NCBI RefSeq assembly: GCF_004359215.1
Contig: NW_027152213.1
Coordinates: 1,318,402-1,382,302 of the forward strand
Origin: Bremia lactucae
Taxonomy: Eukaryota; Oomycota; Peronosporomycetes; Peronosporales; Peronosporaceae
Direction: 5' to 3'
DNA: 63,901 nt
Every line of letters begins with the position of its first letter. The stretch's first letter is position 1. The position numbers were made by a program, and so were the translations under genes. Shown here piece after piece: positions 46,845 through 57,573 of the stretch. Below the pieces are notes generated by a model that did not search any database, had not been told where the DNA came from, and saw only the letters and a list, made by a program, of their open reading frames with translations.

Positions 46845-48214
46845 CTATGAATGTGAACACTGAGTCGCACGAATTTCATACAATTCGTAAGATAAATCTT
46901 GTGCATCACTGACCGTGTCAAGAAGTTCTGCACCGTCCGGAAGGTCGCTAACACATGTAATGGTGAAAGAAAGATCGTCACTGGCAGATAAAAGGGCGTG
47001 GAGATGGAGGACACCAAAGCGACTGTGGCTATTCGCGTTGACAAGGTAAGCCACACCATTGGGGTTACTCAATATATGATGACGCACAACACGTAAAAAC
47101 CCTTCGGCTGTGCTTGGCTCGCAGATAATGTCGCTCGCAATGACCACATCTGCCTTCGGTACCGCTTCAACACTATCCGTGCAATCCCAGTTTAAAAGCG
47201 ATACTTGCACTTCCGGCTTCAAAGAATTTAATTCGTGCGTAAAGAATTTGTTCAGCTGCACATTATACTCCAAAGCCACGCAAGTATCCGCTTGGTAATC
47301 CGTGAGTGTCGAGACTGTAGCGTATCGAGCTGCTGTGATACCTCCAAGTCCAAGCCCACTGCCAACTTCTAAGACACTTTTATTTAGAAAGAGTTCACGA
47401 TGCTTGTGAATCCAACGCGCAAGAATAAAAGCTGCACCCCATAGCAGGTATCCCGTCTTCTTCTGGCCACTCATTCGCGTTGGCACTTGACGAATGAGCA
47501 CATTTAAAGTAGATTTCGGACTGCCTTCGACTTTGTAATCACGCGAATCGAAAGGCAAAGGTACTTGACGTGGCCACAAGACCTCCACGTGTCCAACCTG
47601 ACGTACTCGATGCGGGAACGTAATAGCTGACGGACTTTTCGAACATGCTGTCACGACCGTTGCTGCAGCCTGTCATTCAATAGGAATCTTCATTCTACAT
47701 GTAGTGCTCAAAAATGGCAATAGAACCAACCTCGCTAATGTCTTCGTTGCCATTATCCATCAAGCGCATTAATAATGAGTGCGCTCCGATGCGAGCTGCA
47801 AATGTAAACGTCTAAGTAATTTAACACTATATACGCTTACAATCAAGGTATCGCACCTATAAACGTCGCATTGTCCTCATCGATAACCGTCATCGCAAGG
47901 AGATTCAAGAGTTCAGGCACAATATAATGGTCATCTTTGCTCACGTCGCGATCCATGCGCTTGACATACGCAGCCACGTACTCAACTGCAATCGTCAGAA
48001 ATCCCGCTATATATAGCCCAACCATCACCTTGTTTCATTACTTTTTAATGCATTCATACCACCATAGTTTTATCGACGAACCGAGTCGTAGCACACAGCG
48101 TTCATACGTAGTCATTGTCATCACGCAAACATGCTTCCGAGCGACAGTGGACGTAGCTACCTCTTTAATTATTAAGCGAGCCGCTGCCACATCTTCATCC
48201 AGAGACAGCACCAT
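46845..48214 (-). CDS. class I SAM-dependent methyltransferase, METTL21/family-16 type (four exons)
   Basis: The 3' exon (47669-46845) holds the catalytic domain: 'GYLLWGAAFILARWI', SAM motif 'VLEVGSGLGLGG' (47340-47375), 'TDYQ', and 'ADVVIASDIICEP'. This layout is typical of protein-lysine methyltransferases of the METTL21/FAM86 group. Upstream there is no ATG in frame, but two GT..AG introns of 61 bp each (47670-47730 and 47796-47856) join it in frame to 47731-47795 and 47857-48028. A third, less certain intron of about 100 bp joins to an exon beginning at the ATG 48214. The added N-terminal 110 residues are Leu/Ala-rich helices that look like ARM/HEAT-type repeats. Predicted length is about 381 residues. 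Substrate unknown. Starts only 82 bp beyond the separase stop. Confidence 0.75.
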
Positions 48215-48296
48215 GACCAAATCGTTATTGGATGGATGAGCACAGTCCAGGATTGGTCAGTTTGATGAATACTACTGAAAAATGCCATAAATGTCT

Positions 48297-51200
48297 TCAG
48301 CTTTGTGTCACGTATAGTGGAAGTCCATAACAGACGGCAGCGTGGCCATTCAGAAACTTGAGCTTGCAAATGCTTCGAGACGACTGTAACACGTGGGCCA
48401 ATGACTCATTCTTGTCACCTAGAAGCCATTCTGCCAACACTTGAACACTCAATTGATCAATGTCACGATCAGTGACGTCCCAAAGCATTGCCACCACTGC
48501 TGGACTCCCAGCGCGCAAATATGACAGCACTGCTCCACTTGGTCCAAAGATTCCTTCGCGCTCTAGTCGTCCACTACTGCAGCCAAAGAGGAGCGCCGCA
48601 CTGCAATTCGACTCAAGACTTAAGACCTTGTCACGATGCAAGTACGCTTCCCCAGCGCCGTGACCACAGTAGATATACAAATCTGCATCGATTAAATAAT
48701 CCCTTTTCGTATTGCAAAATGCCATGAGCTACCGTGAGAAGAGTCACAAAAATCAACACAAAAAATCGACGCATTCCATACCGAAGGGTGTCTGGATCCG
48801 GGACGTTCCCCACGATGCCATTCCATCCATACGTTGCTGCTCCGCTTTCTAATATGGAACCCACTTGCGTTTGTGTCGACTTGAGATCTCCAGCTGGATT
48901 GACTAAATAGCGCACTTGACTTCGTCGAATTGATGCATGAGTTGAGGCGTTTTGAAGTAATAGATCCAGTGAAGGCATGCGAGTTACTCCGCTGCAGAGA
49001 CTCATTACGTCCATGCCTTCCCATGGGAACTGTTGAAGCTGATATGTTAAAATCAAGACGATCGACATGTCGAAGCCATTACCGCTCGGTGTTCTTGACT
49101 TGACTTCGTCCATGAGAGCAGCATCACGGGCAGCAATAAGACGATGTACCAAAGTCTTTTTTAGCCCATCTGTACCGAGTCCCTCAGCAGCAAGTAGTTG
49201 CTTTAACTCAGCAACCTTTAATTTGGTCAAGTGTTCCGTACTCAAGGAGCTAAGGCTTGAATAAGTGGTTTTTGATGCAATGCCATTTCGATCTGTTCGA
49301 AGCACTTGAAGAGCTTCTTGTAATATGGAATCCGAAGCTGGGAGCTCAATTTCGGCTGTAATGTGCTTTAGCCCATTGATCACTTCACTATCGGACAGAT
49401 ATTGCTGGGCATCAGCGATTGCTCGCAGCAGGCTTTGGTTTCTTTGAGCCAATTTGATGGGACTTGTTGTGTTGTGTGTCAGAATCTTCCAGCATTCTTC
49501 GACGCACTTACGTTCGATAGAAGTTCCTCCAACGAGCAAGCATCGCCAGAAACCAAGCGCTTGCTACATTCACAACATGAGGGCGATTAATGAAAAACTT
49601 TTGATTCGTGGCGATACTTTACTAACCTGTAAATGGCCAATTGTTTCTTCAATACGCCCGTCTAGGTGGTTGCGACTATTCCACCATTCCTTCTTCTGTT
49701 CAGTGGTCCATGAGCTTGCTTCTTCAGCCGTGTGGCCGGATAATAACTCTCTTGATCAGGTATTCATTAGAACAGTAGATATATATACTACAATTTCGGC
49801 AAGAAAATGCATTGAAGCGTACCTTGAGTCCTGTATGATCTTAGCCATTTCGAAAATACACTTCGACCAAGCAACATTTGGCAAACAGAAGGAAACCGGA
49901 GCCGAGCCATTCGTCTGCCACATAAAGTTAGCGCAGATTACGGCAGCATGACAAACAACACAAAACACACCGAAAATCGTGTCACTACGAGCTCAGATGA
50001 AAGACCAACCATTAAAGAAACAATGATCCAATATTCTGGTAGCTCTTGCACCTTTTGAGCAGTCTGTTTAGCCAAATGTGCCATGAATTCGTGCGGCGGG
50101 AGCTCATGAATAGCTCGTGAATCAGCAGCTAGTTGCTCAAGTTGCACCAAATCACCTTGATCTGTCACTTTGTCGACGTCTAAATCAACAGAACACAACT
50201 CCTTCTCACAAGCGTCATCAGAGCCAGCATTGGCCAGCAAAAGGCCGTTTGCCCATGATAGAAATGTAGTTCGATCGTCATTACCAAAAAGACCAATATT
50301 TTCGTGCGCAAGTTCTTCAATTTCAGCGAAGTATGCCATTCCCAAAGCTGTTCGTAATTCTTGATTGAGGTGAGAGATGCCGAGATGATTTCCAAGCGTA
50401 TACGCTTCTTCTAAAGAACTAATTGTCCGATACAAGCTTGTAAAAGCTCGAGGAGAACCCGAGCGCAATAATATTGTATTAATGCGCCCAAGTTCAAGCA
50501 TACACTTGACTCGCTCTAATTGTCGAGCACAGGACTTAAGCGATCGCTTTAGCCTTTTCATCGACTTAAATAGGATTTCCACTGCATTCGGGTCATCAAA
50601 ATCCGTGTTTTGGCTTTGAAATCGAGTAAGTTTGCGCCAGCAACGGGACTTGGCTCGTCCCAGCTTCATTAACACTACTGATTGATGCTCCTCCGCAGAT
50701 TCTACTAGATTAATTGCCTTGGTGTAACATGCCATGGCCTCTTGTAACATGTTTTCATTGCTATAGACATCGCCTTGCTGAATTATTTCGTTGCACTTTT
50801 GTTCAAGAATTGCCTGGTCAGACTGAGAGGAGCCATAAAAAGCATCTTCTGGAGCACTTATCTGCATGTCCGAATTTGTGTTGAACGAAAGGAAAGAAAT
50901 CGCTACTTTGGCTTTGTCCAAACGGCTTGCATTCAGTTCCAGCTCGGCGTATTCGTAAATGGGGCTACGGCGAAAAAATCGAAGGTTTAAGCCACCAACG
51001 AGACGCATCGCCTCAGTCAAGTATAGTGCTGCCCTACATTAACAGCAATTATGAGTGTGAGCCCATACTAATAATTATATATTTCGGTATATTCACCTGT
51101 GCGGCTGGTCAGACAAGCTGTAAAGCGTAGAAATTCGACATAGCGATACCTTTACCGCCAACAAAAGGTCCCACGACGAGCTTTCAAGCGCCATAAAGTG

Positions 51201-54200
51201 CAAAAAGGGTGTGGATTTTTGATGCTCGTGTCCCGCAGCGTAAAATTCAGGAGGCAACTCAAACGATGTTTTGTCAGAAGCTAACGAGAGTACGGCGAAG
51301 CTGTTGATCAATTTCCAGCAAATTCGCAAGGCATGCTTAGCTTCTGTGATAGCACGCTTGCTCCGTCCAGCATAAAAGCAAATATTCGATAGGATCATGT
51401 GAACTAACAATTCCCGCAATCCAATTGCCTTTAAAACGGTTAGATTATTGCCATTCCTCAAATTTTGCTTGATGTCATTCAGTGTGGTAATTGCATCACG
51501 CAAATGTTGACACGCTTGAGTATCGATTTTATTAAGATGGGACGTTTTAGCAGCTAATAATTCACTATCCACTTGATCAAGTAATTGCATCTCATTCAAA
51601 GCGCTTGCACTTGTCGAAGCAGTAATTGTTGCTTTAGTGATCGAAATATTATCGTTGTAGTTCATATTAAATAGTTCGAATGGAGCAGGAACGACACATA
51701 ATGTAGAAACTGGAGATCGTCTAGACAGCTGTAATGTCTTAAGTAACTTGCGGGCTGTTTGTTCTAGAGGTGCACATGAAATAAGGGATAATGTATTGCA
51801 CATGGGTCCCAGACATTGTACCATATAATCCTCATCAAATAGAATTCCACAAGGGTCTTCTTCACTCCAATAGTCTAAACAGCGTTCCAAATCTGCAACC
51901 ACATTAAGTTCGCTCATAAGCTTCTTATCAAGTGCTGTGAAAGCAGATGAATAGACATTATAGCTCATTATGAGAGCGATTTCCATGGTCACTACTCCGC
52001 GCCACCCATATATTCCTCCAATGTCAACACCGACGGCATCCGGAAGACTGAGAAGATTTTCAGCTTCAGCAGTAAGCGATTCGTGCAGCCTTTTAAGTCC
52101 ATTTATCAAATCACAAACATCGCGTTTGGCGTAGTAAGTGCAGAAAATTTCTTTCCTGGACGTCAGAGTTTGAGAAACAGTTAATAAACTTTTGTGGAGT
52201 AGCTCGGTACTTCGTGTTGTTCTCTTAGATGCCACCAATGTACAATTTATTTGGTGCGTAATTGTGCCGCATAAACTTACATAAATAAGAGTTGACATAG
52301 TAGAAACATCATCTGAGCCAACAAAATCCTTTCCTCGTAAGCTCACAGCACTTTTTGATACTGTTTGTTCGATAAAATACCGAAATTCCCTCCACAATAG
52401 CTGCACTTGTATTTCATGTATCGAGCGAGACTTGAAAGCTTGAACAGAGCTGTCCAAGAAAGCTTTAAATTCGTTTGTAATCGAAAATTGTGCATTGTTA
52501 CCGAAAAGCTTCACTTCTTCCAAGATGCATGAAACGTATTTGTTTATACTTGCTTGCGGGATCGTTTCAAGAATATCTCCAAAGTACATAATGGAACACC
52601 CGGTATATAGCCGTGCTTTTGTCCAATTGCCCACTTCACGGTAACATTGCGCCAGCAAAGAAGCGATTACATCCACCTTCAGTTGCGCATACGCTTTTTT
52701 AATATCTTCCACGCTAAGATCGCTGCTCAGTGCATAATCAAAATAGCGAGTTGCAAGCTCAAATATACCATGAAGAGCTAATATTGTATCTTCATAGTGT
52801 TCCAGCTTGTAACAGTAAGCCGCAAAGCTATAACATTCACGTGCAATATAGTTTAAATCAGCAAGGACTTCGAGCAGAAGTGATTTACAAAATTTTCCAC
52901 CCTGAGTTGCATTGTCCAACAGTTTTTGTACCGCAGCCACATGTCGAGAAATCATGGGCATAAGAGATTCGATTCTTTTTGAGCTAATTTTGAGATTACT
53001 TCGCGCTGATAAAATGACAGCCATTCGATGAAGGCGGATTTGTTCCGAAGTTAGCGAGTCCATTATTTTAACGTCCAAGCTGGCAGCTGCTAAAGATATT
53101 TCTTCTAAAGCCTTGCAAATTGCATCTAGACTGCAGCATTTGACGCGTTAGATATCAGAGCACCAACAGCCCGTTATAATACTTACCTCGTGATGACTTG
53201 CTGAAAAAGCTGATCTTTTGTAGAATGCTGCGCACTTACAGCATAAGTGTATATTTTCGTCATGCTTCGTTTAATGGAACGAGTCAGGAACGGTATAAAT
53301 TCAGGATCGTTCTTTAAATCTAGTGACACAAAGCTTAACAGCGGTGCCAGCTCAGTCAGCTTCTCTAGGTGCAATCGTGCAGCATTTTCGCACTGACTAT
53401 TATATTTTTCGTCGGTAAGACTCGGGCAGTGAGTGAGGTCGTGTATCATTTTTTCAGTTCCAGATTCAAGATACTTGCAAATAGCAGAGGTACTACAGTC
53501 ACTACTTTCGGATGGTCTGCTGTCTTGATTTTCACAACAAATTGCACTAAAAAGAGAGCCTGCGATGGACGATACTAGACAAAATTTGATGTGCTTGCCA
53601 ATGTTTTCAAACCGCCCCACATACTGGATTGCATGTTCGAGAACCATAGCGCTCCTCAGATGCATGCCGGATAATTCACAAATTATAGAGAAGTGCTCGA
53701 GCCAATGTATGAATTCCCATTGAAAGGAATCGGACTGTAAGGCATTCATACGTAAACAGTTATGAATTGTTTGTCTAGCATACATTCAGAAAAGTCACGT
53801 CGTACACTGTACAAGTGCGTTGTCAAGGGACGCGAAGAGCTTAAATGATTCGCTGATTCATGATAAAATCTATAAATTTCATTCAGTCCTTCTAAAGATC
53901 TCTTCATTACTCGTTCGTGCTGAACACCGACGCGGTGCACCTATCGAGAATGATCCGATGTTGACGTAACAATTAGTTGATGCATACAAATTTCGCGGAT
54001 ATGCTGCGCACCTGTTGAATAAAGTATACAGATGTATAGCTCGAGCACTTAAGCAAGAACGACAGCGATACCATCCGAAATCGGATCGCTTTACTTGGTA
54101 CGTCGGTCTCTAGTTTAGCGCCGTCTACAGCCGCAGCAATTTTCCACAACATTCGAAAAGTCCGGTCACTAAATGAAGATGCTAACTTTGCATCTAAACC

Positions 54201-55261
54201 AGAGAATTGCAGCAAATGCGAGATCCACGAAGAGATTGTGGTTTCCGCCACTTGCAGCGCAGCCTACATTATTTCATAAAACGTTTTTTTTTATAAAATT
54301 AGTATTCGACATTAAAATTGCGAAACATGAATCTACCTCGTATTTTTTAACGGCAACGAGCAATGTCATACAAGTGAAAGAGTGCCCTAATAACAACCGA
54401 GCAAATGGAGCTGTGCAAGAGTTTCCTGGGAGTGGCAACTCGGCCACGAGCTCAATTTCGCCAGCTAATTTGGTACTTAGCGAAGCATTGCTTTTCCACT
54501 GGTGGTCCAAAAGTAACATTAATTTTGATTTATCTCTTGTTCCTTCACTGGGCTCCCAATGATTCCACAGGCGAACGTGCACGCACGCAGCTACACAAGA
54601 GGCTGACTCGAGCTTCTATTCAACATTAATCGTACGATTGCTTTGTTCAGAAAAAGTAGAATCAGCGCTAAGATATTGTACGTACATCGGGCATCTCTGC
54701 GTACTTTTTGGCAACTTGATAAAGCAAGTTGTCCACCACGAGCTCCCCAAGTCGCACAGTATGCTCCAGTGCACAAACTACGTACAGCGCCACACATGCC
54801 AAATCCATTGCGGCCACTAAATTTGCCAATTCTGTCAGAAACCAACGTATCATCGTCAACACGTTTTATTGTAAGAAATAAGAGGATAATCGACCTTCAT
54901 CCTTGACTGCAACGCCACTCGTGGTCGCATAAGTCTTCACGAGGCTCTGCGCCATTTTGGCTGCAAAAACAACGTCCTTTTTGTTACTACTGCTTACACG
55001 CTGGCGCTTGTATTCCTGCTTTTGTGTCAGTGACTGAGTCCATTCAGGTAGTCGAAGCTCGACTGCCGCGCTTAGCAATGATAATACCGTCGAAGACGAC
55101 GAACTTGCGCTGGTTTTGCACAAAATCGCTAAAGCTTGGGTCAATAAATAAGGCATTGCCTTTGGTGCTGAGCCGTGCAACTGAGCCAGCATTAGAAGCT
55201 GGTCGCGTGTTATGGCGCCAACTTCATCTGCATTGGCTCGCATTTTTTTGAATGCGGTCAT
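48297..55261 (-). CDS. ESP1: separase (cohesin-cleaving cysteine protease), about 12 exons
   Basis: Separase cuts the cohesin kleisin at anaphase. The catalytic end (48297-48702) has the clan CD dyad: 'LYIYCGHGAGE' (His codon 48660-48662) and 'LLFGCSSGRL' (Cys codon 48579-48581), followed by 'VAMLWDVTDRDID' and 'NGHAAVCYGLPLYV'. Just upstream are 'FPWEGMDVM' and 'YLVNPAGDLKSTQ'. A SAP-like motif lies at 49126-49230. The long N-terminal part is all-helical. Approximate exons: 55261-54895, 54831-54680, 54580-54335, 54250-54010, 53940-53790, 53740-53187, 53128-51100, 51030-49985, 49955-49800, 49745-49630, 49565-48758, 48702-48297. The joins at 54894/54831 and 53187/53128 keep the frame exactly; others are estimates. 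Start at the ATG 75 bp from the divergent lipoyl gene. Confidence 0.88.
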
Positions 55262-55335
55262 TTGCTTAAGTTCGTATTACGGGCGAACTTTGCAGGAAGT
55301 TCGCATATTTTCGCAAACTTAGTGCATGCAAAACC
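55262..55335. promoter_or_regulatory. 74-bp divergent promoter region, separase / LIPT2
   Basis: Start codons of the two genes face away across 74 bp, so the promoters must overlap each other or the 5' coding ends. No TATA-like element or named motif is evident. A short CGAACTT / AAGTTCG inverted arrangement occurs around 55270-55300. Confidence 0.5.
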
Positions 55336-56196
55336 ATGAGCCTATGCGGGGGGTGGAAGAGCGTGGTAACCACGGCCTCGAGGAGCTCAAGACTTCAGCA
55401 CGATTATTTAAATAGAAGCAAATCAAAACGTCTCTTGTTTACAGAGGCAGACGTATTCGAGAAGCCTCGGCCGCGGCGCAAATGTGTAGCGTACCGCCTC
55501 GGTCGCGTCGACTACGAGACTGCGTGGAATTGGCAGAAGCAACTTGTCCAAGAGCGAGTCGTAGCTATGCGAGCTCGTCGTACTGTCAAAAACGATGTAG
55601 TGCTTATTGTGGAACATCCAAGTGTATACACGCTCGGTCGAAGTGGTTCTATGGAGAATGTCAAGTTTGACCCAAAGAAGGAGCATGTCAAACTAGTACG
55701 GGTGGACCGTGGCGGTGAAGTAACATACCACGGCCCCGGTCAGATAGTCGTGTACCCGATTTTAGACCTCACACAGCATCGAAAGGATTTGCATTGGTAT
55801 TTACGCCAGGTGGAGGAAGTCGTGATCCGCACATTAGCTAGATTTGACATTCTAGGCGAGCGCGTTGATGGATTAACAGGTGTTTGGGTCGAACAAGAGA
55901 AAAAAACTAGTGCGTGTCAAGCGGGAAACAACGAACGCGAGATGCGCAAGATTTGTGCTGTTGGCACGCATGCAAGTCGTTGGATTACCATGCATGGTTT
56001 TGCGCTGAACGTCACGACAGATCTCCGTGAATTTGATCGCATTATCCCATGCGGTATCGAAAACCGCGCTGTCACAAGTATTGAGCGCATTTGTTCCGAT
56101 GCGACGATTCAAGACGTGCAGTCCGCTGCGATTGAGGCCATTCGCGAGGTCTTTCACTTTGAAATGGAAGAAATCGAGGCCACGGCGCCAGTGTGA
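55336..56196 (+). CDS. LIPT2: lipoyl(octanoyl) transferase (LipB/LIPT2)
   Basis: 286 residues, single exon. Moves octanoate from acyl carrier protein to the lipoyl domains of mitochondrial enzymes (glycine cleavage H protein, 2-oxoacid dehydrogenases), the first step of lipoate synthesis. Family marks are 'EHPSVYTLGR' (93-102), 'RGGEVTYHGPGQ' (125-136), 'KICAVG' with the conserved Lys205, 'MHGFALNV' (219-226), and 'PCGIENRAVTSI' with the acyl-accepting Cys239. The first 35 residues are rich in Ser, Arg and Lys with no acidic residue until about residue 23, as in a mitochondrial presequence. Its 3' end is 27 bp from the stop of the convergent PPCDC gene. Confidence 0.95.
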   Translation: MSLCGGWKSVVTTASRSSRLQHDYLNRSKSKRLLFTEADVFEKPRPRRKCVAYRLGRVDYETAWNWQKQLVQERVVAMRARRTVKNDVVLIVEHPSVYTLGRSGSMENVKFDPKKEHVKLVRVDRGGEVTYHGPGQIVVYPILDLTQHRKDLHWYLRQVEEVVIRTLARFDILGERVDGLTGVWVEQEKKTSACQAGNNEREMRKICAVGTHASRWITMHGFALNVTTDLREFDRIIPCGIENRAVTSIERICSDATIQDVQSAAIEAIREVFHFEMEEIEATAPV

Positions 56197-56223
56197 AAGA
56201 TAGAAGTCATTTACTTTGTTTTT

Positions 56224-57084
56224 TTATCTTTCAAGTGAAACTTGCTGCAGCTCGTCAAGGGTTCTAGTAACGATACAATCAACTGTTGCAAGGCCGCCAA
56301 TACCTGCATGAACATTTGTGAACACAGAGAGTCTAGAATGCATGGGTAGCAATGCATGTTTATTCGTACCAATTACTCCACATGCCAGCTTTTTCTCGAC
56401 AGGAGATATCATTTTATAGCCAAACTCATTTAGCACGCAAAGCTGCTTTGCTGTAATGGGATGGTTCCACATGTCCGTATTCATAGCAGGAGCAAAGAGG
56501 AATGGCTTGGCTGTATTCCAAGCCCGAGCTACGCAGGTCTAAATGAAAAGAAGTTATTTGCCATTGCCAAACTTGGCTCACACACGTACAAGAAGGTTAT
56601 CTGCCAAGCCGTTTGCGAGCTTTCCTAAAGTGTTTGCTGACATTGGGGCCAATAGCATCACGTCAGCCCAATCCTTAAGCTGCAAAAGTAACAACATGAG
56701 TCATAAATTTTCTGCTACTTTGCTCGTGATGCACCTCGATATGGCGAACACTGTCTCCGACAATGCCCCACGATTCCCACTCATCCTTGTCACGGACGAC
56801 AGCTATTCGACCCTGACTTTCAATTGGTAGTTGCGTCGCTGTATCATATTCGATCCAAGCCGCGGCGTTGTAGTCTTTTGCGCGTTGCAGAAAGAAGTCA
56901 GCTGTCTTAGTAACCACTACGCAGATCTGACACACCCGCTTTATCAGTATCTTGCGTTCACTTAAAATCTATTAAGCATTACCTCTGCCACTTCGTTCAG
57001 TCGAGTAGCGATCTCTGGTATCTTGACCGTTGCCACGCTGCCGCTTGCACACAGGAGCACTCGCGGCTTGCGCGTATTTGACAT
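56224..57084 (-). CDS. PPCDC: phosphopantothenoylcysteine decarboxylase (five exons)
   Basis: FMN enzyme of coenzyme A synthesis (HAL3/PPCDC family). Exons reconstructed by homology and GT..AG borders: 57084-56983, 56926-56735, 56679-56590, 56538-56370, 56303-56224; 210 residues. The frame holds across every junction. Marks in order: N-terminal 'VLLCASGSVATVKIPE' (flavin-binding strand), 'RDKDEW', active-site His in 'VRHIELKDWADVMLLAPMSANTL' (split by an intron after HIE), 'GKLANGLADNLL', 'FAPAMNTDMW', and the substrate clamp 'KLACGVIGIGGLATV'. The last motif appears only when the 66-bp intron at 56304-56369 is removed; read through, it gains 22 extra residues. Introns are 45-66 bp apart from these uncertainties. 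Confidence 0.92.
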
Positions 57085-57573
57085 ATCCTTTGTTTAGGAA
57101 TACTACTAAGAAGAGGGTTCTCATTAAATATTTGCCAAGCTTCGAACTCACAAAGAGACTCAATGGGCTGCTAAGAACAATTTGCCCTTGTTAAATCACT
57201 CGTCAATTTCGAATGCTTGTCCTCAGCACGACCGAACGATATGCAAGCTAGCATCACGGTCTACATGTTGCTGCTGGAAATCAAGGCCTTAAGCGTATAA
57301 TTCAGAATATAACCTGGCCATTACATTTTTTAGACCGGATGCAAATTGAATATACGTATACATAAAAAAAATACTTGGAAATTGCTACGTTGAGGGCGGG
57401 ACGCAACAACTAAACTTTGATAACTTGGATAGATTGTCCAACGCAGCTACTTTTTACTTAGTCCAGGGTATTCACAACTTTCTAATTTAATCGAGTATTT
57501 TACCCATGCATCAAATTTCTGGATATTCCACCAAACGAGTAGAATGAGAACTGTATAGATGATGTTATCAATA
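57085..57573. other. intergenic region, PPCDC promoter and GH81 3' flank
   Basis: 489 bp of AT-rich DNA with an A-run near 57362. No gene or repeat recognised. Confidence 0.45.
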
